Positions 5,555-12,607 of a stretch of 12,607 nucleotides of DNA are shown here, in pieces. The stretch comes from a bacterium (GTDB lineage: Bacteria > Auribacterota > UBA3054 > B51-G9). Made by a program: the position numbers and the translations under genes. The notes under the pieces were generated by a model, which did no database searches, was not told where the DNA came from, and worked only from the letters and a program-made list of their open reading frames with translations. Where the stretch lies: contig JAOZNZ010000040.1 in assembly GCA_029933535.1 (NCBI GenBank), positions 1-12,607 on the forward strand, given 5' to 3'. How positions within the stretch are numbered: position 1 is the first letter of the stretch; every line of letters starts with the position of its first letter.

Positions 5555-8500
5555 TCACACAATAATTTTAACAAATCCGAGACTTCCGGTCGGCTCAATA
5601 ATTTTTTCCATTTGATCAGGCTTAACACCTGAAAGTTCAAGTAACTTGATAACTTCTTCAGGTGAACGGTAACCGAGATGAAAATCCATAAACCATTCTA
5701 AATATGGTCGCGCAGGATGGTCAGGCAGAAATGACTCAACGAAGAGCAAAGAACCTTTCTGCATGGATTTCATCAAAGAACTAATCACATTAACAACTTC
5801 TTCATCTCTTAAAGCTTCGATAATTCCAATAGCAATGCATGCGTCAATATTTTCGGCAATGTTTGCTAATTGTTCAGCAGCTTCTTCACGTCTCAAATCA
5901 ATTCTCAATAAATCAAGTGCCTGCGTTTTATCTTTTAGTTCTACTTCGAGAAAAGATAAAGCGGCAGGTTCAATGTCAACAGCTGTAAGTTCAAGCTCAA
6001 GTTCAGGATTGTTATCGAGAAGTAATCTTTCTACCGGAGCGGTTCCGCTGCCGATATCAAGAATTTTCATAGAGTTGTTGGATTTATTATTAAGAACAGT
6101 CGTTAATTCGTCTGCAACCCATTTTGCGCGGGTTCTGCAAGCGACGGAAGCCGGAAAATCGAGTTGAAGACGATCGAAATAATAACCGAGTCCGGAAGCG
6201 TTAGTAATATTCTGAACGATTTTTTCGAGGAGCATAAAGTCGCCGACATAGCCGTAAGGTTTTTCGATCGAGTGTTTTACGACTTCAGAATCGCCGATAA
6301 GTTCGAGGATTCTGTTCATAATACGTTTTCTCATATCGAACAATTCAGTTGGTTCGATAAAATCCTGAATTTCGATCAACTGTTGAACTGTATGTGTGAT
6401 AAAGTCGGTAAACTCCTTACTTTTTTCTTTAGAAAAGCTGTCGGCATTATCATTAGCAAAGCGGGAATGAAAGACTCTGAGTTTTTGAGTGAATTCATTC
6501 AAAATAGCTTCGAATTCATGATGATAAGCCCGGTTATCAGCCTGACTTTCAGAAGTTTGACACGGATAAGTAAACGCAAAAGTTGCAAGAGGGAAATCAT
6601 CATTTCCTGAAATAGTTGCCGATAAGTTGTCAAAACGTTTGCCTTTTGAGATTGAAGAACAAGATAGCCACGCAGCGCCGCGTGAAGCGTCATATCGTGG
6701 TAAAATCCTTTTCAGATTGTGAGCTTTTTTAGATGATTCTATAAGAGACCAAACGCGGGTAGCCGCCGTATCGAAATTCTCGTTGGTAATTTTGGCGATA
6801 GTTAATGCTTGATTATAACCATCACTGTTTAATAAAGCCTGCCAGGTTTCCGAGTCGCGGGATTCAACCGGTTCAATGTCAATTCCGGTTGGAGACGGAG
6901 CAATTACCGCTATAGCGTGTGAAAACGAATCAGTAATAGATAAGCCTACACTATCGAATAAATTATTATCATTTTCAGAATTGAAGACAAGAATTGGTGC
7001 GCCCTCATCCGTATGAGAAATATTGATAGAATTGGATTGGATTTCTGTGTTATAATATTTTTTCGCAAAAGAAGACGCAGCACGTCGAGTTGCGATTAAG
7101 CCAGCAAGAAAAGAATTTTTTCTATGTTTTGAAAGTTTATCAGCATTAACAATATCATTTTCATTAATTTCAGTAGCGGTTTCAACCTCATTAATATTGG
7201 CAATTCCAACAGCAAATTCGATATCGCAAAGCAGTTCGGAAAGATTATTTTTAATTTTATTCAGTTGAACAGGAACAGGAGCTTTTTTAGTTTTGATTTC
7301 CTGATTTGAATTAGGTACTTTAGTGTGAATACCCTCGATAATTTCTATTACATCACCTTTATCGTCAAAAATCACCATGTTGGAAATATTTTCACCATCT
7401 GTAATTTGCTCGATAACTTTACCGTAACAGGTAACTGTTGAAAGCGGTTTAGCGGATTTGAAAATTTTCAGACGATTGATTTTTGCCGGAAGAGAATTCG
7501 GCGGTAAAACAAGAATTCCGGAATGCAGAAAAGCATCACGAGCAGCCGGATAAGGCATAATAGTTTTTTGAGGCAAGTCATCGGAATAATAATGTTCGTG
7601 TTCCGGGACAGTAATTTCAGTCAGGACTTGATTTTGGAAATCCATTTTTTTAATTTTGCTGATCCGCCTGAAGAATTTACCTTGAAACAAAGGAGCAGGG
7701 GAGAAATCCCCGGGATTTTTGTCGATAATATCTGTAAACACCGGTATTTCCATCTTCGGTGCGGCATTATTTTCACCGAAAACTAATTCCGCGGAAAGAT
7801 ATTTACTTTTGAAATTATCATCGCTCAGGAAGATAGCCGCATCAACTATAATTTTATTGTTTTCGGTTGACTTAACAAAAGTTTTAACTTGGAGCTTGCG
7901 TTTAGCATCTTCAGGAATAATAATCGCCTTGTGAAAATTAATGTTGTATAAAGTTGGGATTTCATCTGAAACTAAACAATATTGCGCGGCTTCAACCATG
8001 GCTTCCATAGCGATAACGCCGGCTAAAATAGGAGTTCCATGAAAAACATGTTCCGGCAAATGCCGGTCAATATCGTGTGATAGAACCGCTTCAACTATGC
8101 ATTCAGTTTCAGGTATATATCTGATAATCCGTTGTAAAAATCTGTACTTAGCCTCCGGAGGAGAAGAATAAATATAAGAGTCCAATTCGTCATTTAATCT
8201 TCCGGTAATAATTGATGTAGTAGATGAAATAGAGCTATCCATTAAAGCCAGGTATTGCTCAACACCGCTTTTGTTGTCGACAGGAACTGTGCCGGATTTT
8301 TCGAGTGATTCAACAGCCCCGATTCTTTTGCCAATACCTGTTTCCGACCAAATCGAATATCCAACAGTAAGGCAGTGAATGTCAGGATGATTTTTGTGAA
8401 ATGATCTTACTGCGCCGTCAAGCCACGAATTAGCCATAGTATAATCGGTTTGACCACTCATGCCTGAATGCCCGAGAATAGAAGTTAAAACGTGGAAAGC

Positions 8501-11500
8501 TTTAAGGTTGGCTATCGGGATATTAGAAATAAGATTATAGAAACCAAGTACTTTTACGCGAGCAACTTTAAGGAAATCTTTTAAATCGACTTCTCTGAAC
8601 AAATGTAAATCGGTAATGCCTGCTCCGTGAAGAACAGCGGTAATATTGCCTTTTTTGTCTTGGATTTCTTTTACAGCATTTTGAACATCGTTATAATTTG
8701 CGATATCACATTGCAGATAAATATAATCAATATTCTCTTTTTCCAGTATTGATAAATTTACAGCCAACTCACTTATGGAATCATCATCTGCGAGAACAGG
8801 GGATAGACCCAGCAAAGCAATCTTGGCACCTGTTTTCTTAGCAATACCGTGTGCGAGTTGAAAAGTAACTCCTTTTCCTCCACCGGAACAAAGAACAACA
8901 TCTTCAGAATTGAATTTCGGTGTTTGGTTGTTGGCTGGCGATACAGGATTTGCAGCAGCGGTGTATCGGGTACCATTTGGAGCGAAAGCATAAAAGACAC
9001 GTCTGCCTGAAGTTTGCAGTTCTTTTTCAATCAGATTAGCCCATTGATCAGGATTCCAGGATTCAGGAATGCGCAGCCATTTAGGTTGGAAAGAAGTATG
9101 TTCGAGTCTCAAAGTTTTAAGGAAAGCCTGTCCTGCATTAAGAAATTCATTGTCACCGATTTGTAAATCTGATGAGTTTCCAACTTTGTTATTAGAAATG
9201 TCAGGACAAGCGACAATGCATCTTAGATTATCCCAGGAAGGTCCAAGATTTTTAGCAGTCCATTTAAAAGCGAGAAACAATTTAGAAAAAGCGTTTTCAA
9301 AATATGTTGAGAAATCATTTTGATCGATGTTCTCAATATTTATTTCGGTTTTTGGCAGAATTACGACCAACATCGACATATTTTCCGGACTTGGAGTCTC
9401 TTGATTGATAATTTCCGGGTCCTGGATGATGGTTTTAATCCCATGCCGCGATATCTTTTCGGCAAATTCTATTACACGTGGATCTTCAGGATTGCCAAGC
9501 ACGTATAAAGAACCGCTCGTTGGAAGCCGGGTAAATTTTTCCGCACTCAAAGGTGCAGGAATAAAGTCAACTTGAAATGTTCTTATCCAATCTGCCAGAC
9601 CGACTACCGATGCGGAGCCTGTAACACCAATAGCTTCATCAGCGGAGTTGATGCCGATGACTTCATTATCTTTGAACTCGTTTTGTATGACGTTAACCAA
9701 CTTTTCAAGTTTGGCGTTTGCATAGGCAGACGGATCAGCCGGCACCTGTTTGTTAAATTTTTTACTTACGTTATAAACAAATTCACCGACTTTAATAGAA
9801 TCAAGATTCAAATCATCGCGTAATTTCATGTGAGGTTGAATAGCGGATTTCGGAAAACCTGTTCGTTCAGCGATCCAATCGATAGCATAATCCAGTGCTG
9901 AAATATTTGTGTCAATTAGTTTTTGTGTATGTTCGTGACTGCTATCATTTGGCAGTATTTTTTCAGAAGGTTGAATATTCTTTTTATTTTTCCAGTGATT
10001 GAAGTCAAGTTTAATTAAATCTTTTAAGAAATCACCTTGCTGCTGCAAATAACCGGGATATTCATAAGCTTCATCAGGTAGTAATTCATTATCCGGATAA
10101 GAATTATTTTGGATAAGATTTTGAATATCGATTTTTCTTTCGCAGGGGTTAGTTATAAATTGAGGATTATAATCATCTATAGAAAAAGGTTTGAAATAGC
10201 GATGCTCAAATAATTTTTTTGTTTTAACCGGAAAACCTTTTACAAATGCCTGCGCGACAACTTTATGGATAAGTGTTAATGAATCTTTATCTTTTTCCAT
10301 TGTTGAACAGCAGACAACATCGTTCCCGCAGATGTTTTTAACAAGTTCGCTTAAAACATTACCCGGACCAATTTCAATCCATAGTTCAGGTGTTTGCTTT
10401 TGAGCGGCAAGAACGGCATCGGTGAATTTAACCGGCTGAATCAATTGATCAGAAAAATAAGGTATAATTTTTTCATTTGAAGAAATAACGCTGCCCGACA
10501 CAGAAGAAACCATTGGCTTATTAATTTCTGAAAAAGAAAAATCTTTAAGCGACTTTTCTAATGTGTTTACAGCAGGCTGCATACGCTTTGAATGAAAAGC
10601 ATGTGACACTTTTAGACGCCGGAAAGTTATATCATGTGTTCTACATAATTCCTCGAGTTCGGTAAGAGAAGACGAATCACCTGAAACAACAGTTTGTTCA
10701 GGTGCGTTATAATTTGAAATAGTAAGATAGCCGTCAATTTTATCAATCAGCTGTTGGGTTTTTTCCGGGGAGGAAAGCAGAGCTGACATCCCGCTATTAC
10801 CATTTAATTTTGTAATAGATTGACCTCTCGCCACGGCAATTTTAACAGCAGTTATTCCATCATAAGCGCCGACGCAATGCAATGCTGAAATTTCACCAAG
10901 ACTATGTCCAAGCGCGATTGATGGTGTTAGTCCTAACGAATCAAGCAGTTTTAAAACAGCTATTGAAGAGGCAGTTATTGTTGGTTGAGCATTAGCAGTA
11001 TTTTTCAATTCGGCTTGTTTTCTCTCACGATCAGCTTCATCATCGAAATAATCACATTTGATTATATTTTTTAAACCGTTTGGCAGGTATTCTTTAACAG
11101 CTTCGTCAGCATTATTGTAAAAGTTTTCAACAATAGGGAACGCGTGCGATAATTTACTGCCCATATTAAGAAATTGAGCGCCCTGGCCGGGGAAAAGCGC
11201 GATGAATTCAGGTTTTTCTGCCGCATTACCCGCATAAATTCCTTTTAAAGGATTATTGCAAGCCGCAATGTCAGAATTATTACTTAAGATCTCTGCTGTT
11301 TCAATTAACGATTCGTGAAATTGCCATGGAGATTCCGTTACAAAAGCTATTCTGGTATTACCGTGTGGAGTACGAGAAGAAAGTTCAGCGGAAAGATCAG
11401 TTAATTCCGCTTTGCAAATACGTTTTGCAATAGGGATAACCGATTCGATTTGTTCCAATAATTTCTCTATTGAATTATCAGATAAAACAATAATTTCTGT

Positions 11501-12607
11501 CGCGCGATAAGTTCTAAGAATATCTAAATCTTTATTATCGACAGAAGAACTTGTATTGGCTTCTTCAAGAGTTATATGACTGTTAGAACCGCCGAATCCC
11601 ATAGCGCTTACCGAAGCGCGACGCGGGAATTTTTTACTTTCCCATATGCCAGGAGAATTAGCCGGTCTCATTTTCTTTGTTTCATTAAAAATAGAATTAG
11701 GCGTTTCACAGTTTAATGTCGGGGGTATTATTTGATGCTTCAACGACATAATCGCTTTGACTATCCCGGCAGATCCTGCTGCGGCTTTGCAGTGTCCGAT
11801 ATTAGCTTTTATGCTGCCGACTTTACAGACATTTTTTTCAGGCGAGGCGTCAATAAGATTTTTCAATGCCGTTAACTCAATTCTATCGCCAAGTGGTGTT
11901 CCGGTTCCGTGACCTTCAAATAGTCCAACGGTTCCAATGTCATAATCAGCACGCTTGTACGCGCTATTGAGCGCGCGCATTTGACCTTCAACATTAGGAG
12001 CGGTCATGCTTCCGGCACCGTCGGAAGATATCCCCCATCCGCGAACGAGCGCGTGAATTTGAAGTCCCGTTTTCACTGCGTCCTTTTCGCGCATTAGAAC
12101 GAACATCCCGCAGCCTTCACCTGTAATCATTCCGTTTGCGTTTTGGTCGTATGGCATAATATCATCTTTTGCGAGTGCCTGAGTTTTTGAGAAACCGACA
12201 ACTTCAAAAGCGTCAAGACTGATGTCAACTCCTCCGGCGATTGCCATGTTCATATCACCATTAACAAGTGAATCACATGCTTGCGCAATAGCGATCAACG
12301 ATGAAGAACAAGCGCCGTCAACAGTAAATCCCCCGGCACCGAAGCTGAAGAAATTACAAACACGTCCGGCAATTGTATTTGACATGTTACCTGCGAGAGA
12401 ATCTTCATTAATTGGTGGTAAAGGGGCGTCATAAACAATTTTGAAACTTTTTAGTAATGAATCGATTTGCCCGGAAGACTTTCCCGAGTGCTCAAGAACT
12501 TTTCTTAAAGACCTGGAAACATACGGCCAGCGAAATCTTAAATAATGACTGCGCGCAAATTCGCCACCCAAACTATTACCGATAATTACACCGGTTTTTG
12601 TTTTGTT
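5555..12607 (-). CDS. Enediyne-type iterative polyketide synthase (KS-AT-ACP-KR-DH-PPTase) with fused C-terminal methyltransferase; 5' end outside window
   Basis: The frame is open from the right edge (NKTKTGVIIGNSLGGEFARS) to TGA at 5555-5557, giving 2350 visible residues; roughly 130 N-terminal residues are missing, judged from memory of SgcE. Residues are counted from the edge. KS 1-352: Cys100 in DGACSSS, His233, His272. AT about 467-782: Ser569 in GHSLGE, His672 in HAFH (malonyl type). ACP about 900-977: Ser937 in LDSI. KR about 987-1477: GGGKG at 1242, Ser1376, Tyr1389. DH about 1492-1767: His1520, Asp1691. PPTase about 1782-2017: Asp1910, Glu1912, Glu1957. Methyltransferase about 2027-2350. 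KS phrases such as LRFRWPYV and GGVDISLDAFEVVGFSKTQA are enediyne-synthase signatures, distinct from PUFA synthases. The expected role is iterative assembly of a polyene on its own ACP, which the fused PPTase primes. All catalytic residues I can place are intact. The promoter lies outside the window. Confidence 0.93.
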   Translation of the reverse strand, partial: NKTKTGVIIGNSLGGEFARSHYLRFRWPYVSRSLRKVLEHSGKSSGQIDSLLKSFKIVYDAPLPPINEDSLAGNMSNTIAGRVCNFFSFGAGGFTVDGACSSSLIAIAQACDSLVNGDMNMAIAGGVDISLDAFEVVGFSKTQALAKDDIMPYDQNANGMITGEGCGMFVLMREKDAVKTGLQIHALVRGWGISSDGAGSMTAPNVEGQMRALNSAYKRADYDIGTVGLFEGHGTGTPLGDRIELTALKNLIDASPEKNVCKVGSIKANIGHCKAAAGSAGIVKAIMSLKHQIIPPTLNCETPNSIFNETKKMRPANSPGIWESKKFPRRASVSAMGFGGSNSHITLEEANTSSSVDNKDLDILRTYRATEIIVLSDNSIEKLLEQIESVIPIAKRICKAELTDLSAELSSRTPHGNTRIAFVTESPWQFHESLIETAEILSNNSDIAACNNPLKGIYAGNAAEKPEFIALFPGQGAQFLNMGSKLSHAFPIVENFYNNADEAVKEYLPNGLKNIIKCDYFDDEADRERKQAELKNTANAQPTITASSIAVLKLLDSLGLTPSIALGHSLGEISALHCVGAYDGITAVKIAVARGQSITKLNGNSGMSALLSSPEKTQQLIDKIDGYLTISNYNAPEQTVVSGDSSSLTELEELCRTHDITFRRLKVSHAFHSKRMQPAVNTLEKSLKDFSFSEINKPMVSSVSGSVISSNEKIIPYFSDQLIQPVKFTDAVLAAQKQTPELWIEIGPGNVLSELVKNICGNDVVCCSTMEKDKDSLTLIHKVVAQAFVKGFPVKTKKLFEHRYFKPFSIDDYNPQFITNPCERKIDIQNLIQNNSYPDNELLPDEAYEYPGYLQQQGDFLKDLIKLDFNHWKNKKNIQPSEKILPNDSSHEHTQKLIDTNISALDYAIDWIAERTGFPKSAIQPHMKLRDDLNLDSIKVGEFVYNVSKKFNKQVPADPSAYANAKLEKLVNVIQNEFKDNEVIGINSADEAIGVTGSASVVGLADWIRTFQVDFIPAPLSAEKFTRLPTSGSLYVLGNPEDPRVIEFAEKISRHGIKTIIQDPEIINQETPSPENMSMLVVILPKTEINIENIDQNDFSTYFENAFSKLFLAFKWTAKNLGPSWDNLRCIVACPDISNNKVGNSSDLQIGDNEFLNAGQAFLKTLRLEHTSFQPKWLRIPESWNPDQWANLIEKELQTSGRRVFYAFAPNGTRYTAAANPVSPANNQTPKFNSEDVVLCSGGGKGVTFQLAHGIAKKTGAKIALLGLSPVLADDDSISELAVNLSILEKENIDYIYLQCDIANYNDVQNAVKEIQDKKGNITAVLHGAGITDLHLFREVDLKDFLKVARVKVLGFYNLISNIPIANLKAFHVLTSILGHSGMSGQTDYTMANSWLDGAVRSFHKNHPDIHCLTVGYSIWSETGIGKRIGAVESLEKSGTVPVDNKSGVEQYLALMDSSISSTTSIITGRLNDELDSYIYSSPPEAKYRFLQRIIRYIPETECIVEAVLSHDIDRHLPEHVFHGTPILAGVIAMEAMVEAAQYCLVSDEIPTLYNINFHKAIIIPEDAKRKLQVKTFVKSTENNKIIVDAAIFLSDDNFKSKYLSAELVFGENNAAPKMEIPVFTDIIDKNPGDFSPAPLFQGKFFRRISKIKKMDFQNQVLTEITVPEHEHYYSDDLPQKTIMPYPAARDAFLHSGILVLPPNSLPAKINRLKIFKSAKPLSTVTCYGKVIEQITDGENISNMVIFDDKGDVIEIIEGIHTKVPNSNQEIKTKKAPVPVQLNKIKNNLSELLCDIEFAVGIANINEVETATEINENDIVNADKLSKHRKNSFLAGLIATRRAASSFAKKYYNTEIQSNSINISHTDEGAPILVFNSENDNNLFDSVGLSITDSFSHAIAVIAPSPTGIDIEPVESRDSETWQALLNSDGYNQALTIAKITNENFDTAATRVWSLIESSKKAHNLKRILPRYDASRGAAWLSCSSISKGKRFDNLSATISGNDDFPLATFAFTYPCQTSESQADNRAYHHEFEAILNEFTQKLRVFHSRFANDNADSFSKEKSKEFTDFITHTVQQLIEIQDFIEPTELFDMRKRIMNRILELIGDSEVVKHSIEKPYGYVGDFMLLEKIVQNITNASGLGYYFDRLQLDFPASVACRTRAKWVADELTTVLNNKSNNSMKILDIGSGTAPVERLLLDNNPELELELTAVDIEPAALSFLEVELKDKTQALDLLRIDLRREEAAEQLANIAENIDACIAIGIIEALRDEEVVNVISSLMKSMQKGSLLFVESFLPDHPARPYLEWFMDFHLGYRSPEEVIKLLELSGVKPDQMEKIIEPTGSLGFVKIIV
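5558..6529 (-). other. Fused C-terminal class I SAM methyltransferase domain, PhcB-like
   Basis: About 324 residues follow the PPTase without a stop or frame change, after a short hinge (CQTSESQADNRAYHHEF). A helical front part leads to KPYGYVGDF, then VACRTRAKWVADEL, motif I KILDIGSGTAPVER, the ribose-binding acidic residue in TAVDIEP, IGIIEALRDEEVV, and PARPYLEWFMDFHLGYRSPE. This order (KP.GY.GD, R.R, GSG.A, P.R.Y.EW..D..L.YR) is that of methyltransferases annotated as 3-hydroxypalmitic acid methyl ester synthesis proteins (PhcB-like). That family esterifies carboxyl groups of 3-hydroxy fatty acids, so carboxyl methylation of the polyene is a reasonable guess. The SAM-binding motifs are intact. 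The standard enediyne synthases I know end with the PPTase. Confidence 0.8.
6557..7264 (-). other. Integrated phosphopantetheinyl transferase domain
   Basis: The domain shows HTDEGAPI, then GIDIEPVESRD with the Mg-binding Asp and Glu, and the helix RVWSLIESSKKAHNLK. The last replaces the W..KE..K of stand-alone enzymes with W..IESSKK; enediyne synthases also vary here (W..xEC.RK). It loads the phosphopantetheine arm onto the synthase's own ACP. Confidence 0.85.
7307..9649 (-). other. KR and DH reductive domains
   Basis: The KR has a structural half opening with GLADWIRTFQVDFIPAPLS and a catalytic half with CSGGGKGVTFQ, VLHGAGITD, the catalytic Ser in VLTSILGHSG and Tyr in QTDYTMANSW. The DH is a double-hotdog domain with His in EHVFHGTPILAG and Asp in PYPAARDAFLH. 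Together they reduce and dehydrate each beta-keto unit, giving conjugated double bonds; there is no enoyl reductase, which fits a polyene product. Confidence 0.88.
9677..9910 (-). other. Acyl carrier protein domain
   Basis: A single ACP of about 78 residues, with the phosphopantetheine Ser in DDLNLDSIKVGEF. Enediyne synthases often read LNSI.VGQ here, so the layout and position between AT and KR fit. A spacer of about 115 residues, including YLQQQGDFLKDLIKLDF, separates AT from ACP. Confidence 0.88.
10262..12607 (-). other. KS (N-terminally cut by window) and AT domains
   Basis: The ketosynthase joins malonyl units and carries the full Cys-His-His set. Its closing GFGGSNSHITLEEA matches the enediyne form GFGG.N.H.TLE. 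A linker of about 110 residues leads to the acyltransferase, recognised by FPGQGAQ, GHSLGE and VSHAFHS; the HAFH signature predicts malonyl-CoA. The conserved Arg in VARGQ is present. Confidence 0.9.

Noticed and set aside
5518..5640. Upstream start for the thioesterase at 5640
   Set aside because: It would add 41 residues encoded by the synthase's own coding DNA in another frame; family members begin near the YEYR motif.
5763..6610. Plus-strand open frames opposite the synthase
   Set aside because: They are antisense shadows of the well-supported synthase frame and show no motifs.
12569..12571. TTG as the start of the synthase
   Set aside because: The frame stays open to the window edge and the upstream codons continue the ketosynthase motif GVIIGNSLGGEF, so the start is outside.
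5555..12607. PUFA synthase or heterocyst glycolipid synthase as the identity
   Set aside because: A single ACP, the integrated PPTase after the DH, enediyne KS phrases and an enediyne-type thioesterase next door favour the enediyne type.

Overview
The window comes from an AT-rich bacterial genome with standard stop codons. Some genes have clear Shine-Dalgarno sites (GGAG before the gene at 1043, AAGGA before the one at 794) and others have none. The genome is rich in short palindromic repeats and toxin-antitoxin remnants. No rRNA or phylogenetic marker is present, so the lineage stays open; an uncultured bacterium, perhaps of the Bacteroidota/FCB type, is only a guess from repeat style and base composition.

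Layout. The left third (1-4500) holds plus-strand genes: the 3' end of a VapC-like PIN-domain toxin, a repeat-filled spacer, an addiction-module antitoxin gene broken at a run of seven A, a NYN nuclease with a C-terminal LOTUS/OST-HTH domain, a hairpin cluster, a DEAD-box RNA helicase, a small secreted-protein gene apparently split by a frameshift, and a METTL7-like SAM methyltransferase. The region 4500-5091 is non-coding and separates convergent genes. It contains palindromes and a 333-bp MITE-like element with inverted ends, a 4-bp direct flank and a REPIN-like core. The right half (5092-12607) is one minus-strand operon: a giant type I iterative polyketide synthase entering from the right edge, followed 37 bp later by a hotdog-fold thioesterase.

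The main discovery candidate is this operon. The synthase has the order and signature residues of enediyne polyketide synthases: KS-AT-ACP-KR-DH-PPTase. The next gene is the partner thioesterase of the SgcE10/CalE7/DynE7 type, with the expected Asn and Arg retained. Unlike the enediyne synthases I know, this protein continues in frame for about 320 residues into a complete class I SAM methyltransferase resembling the family linked to 3-hydroxypalmitic acid methyl ester synthesis (PhcB-like). Enediyne synthases make 3-hydroxy polyene acyl chains, so a carboxyl-methylating domain on the same polypeptide suggests an unusual product, possibly a polyene methyl ester, rather than a standard enediyne warhead. 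This is inference. The genes that would show a true enediyne pathway (E3, E4, E5 homologues) are not in the window and could lie beyond its right edge.

The repeats show real structure. Two 46-bp copies of one hairpin (379-424 and 3212-3257) differ at three paired positions yet keep all three pairs. Three copies of a two-hairpin REP-like unit occur at 1850-1903, 4735-4780 and, inverted, 4868-4912. A third palindrome family follows an AAAGTA leader at three sites.
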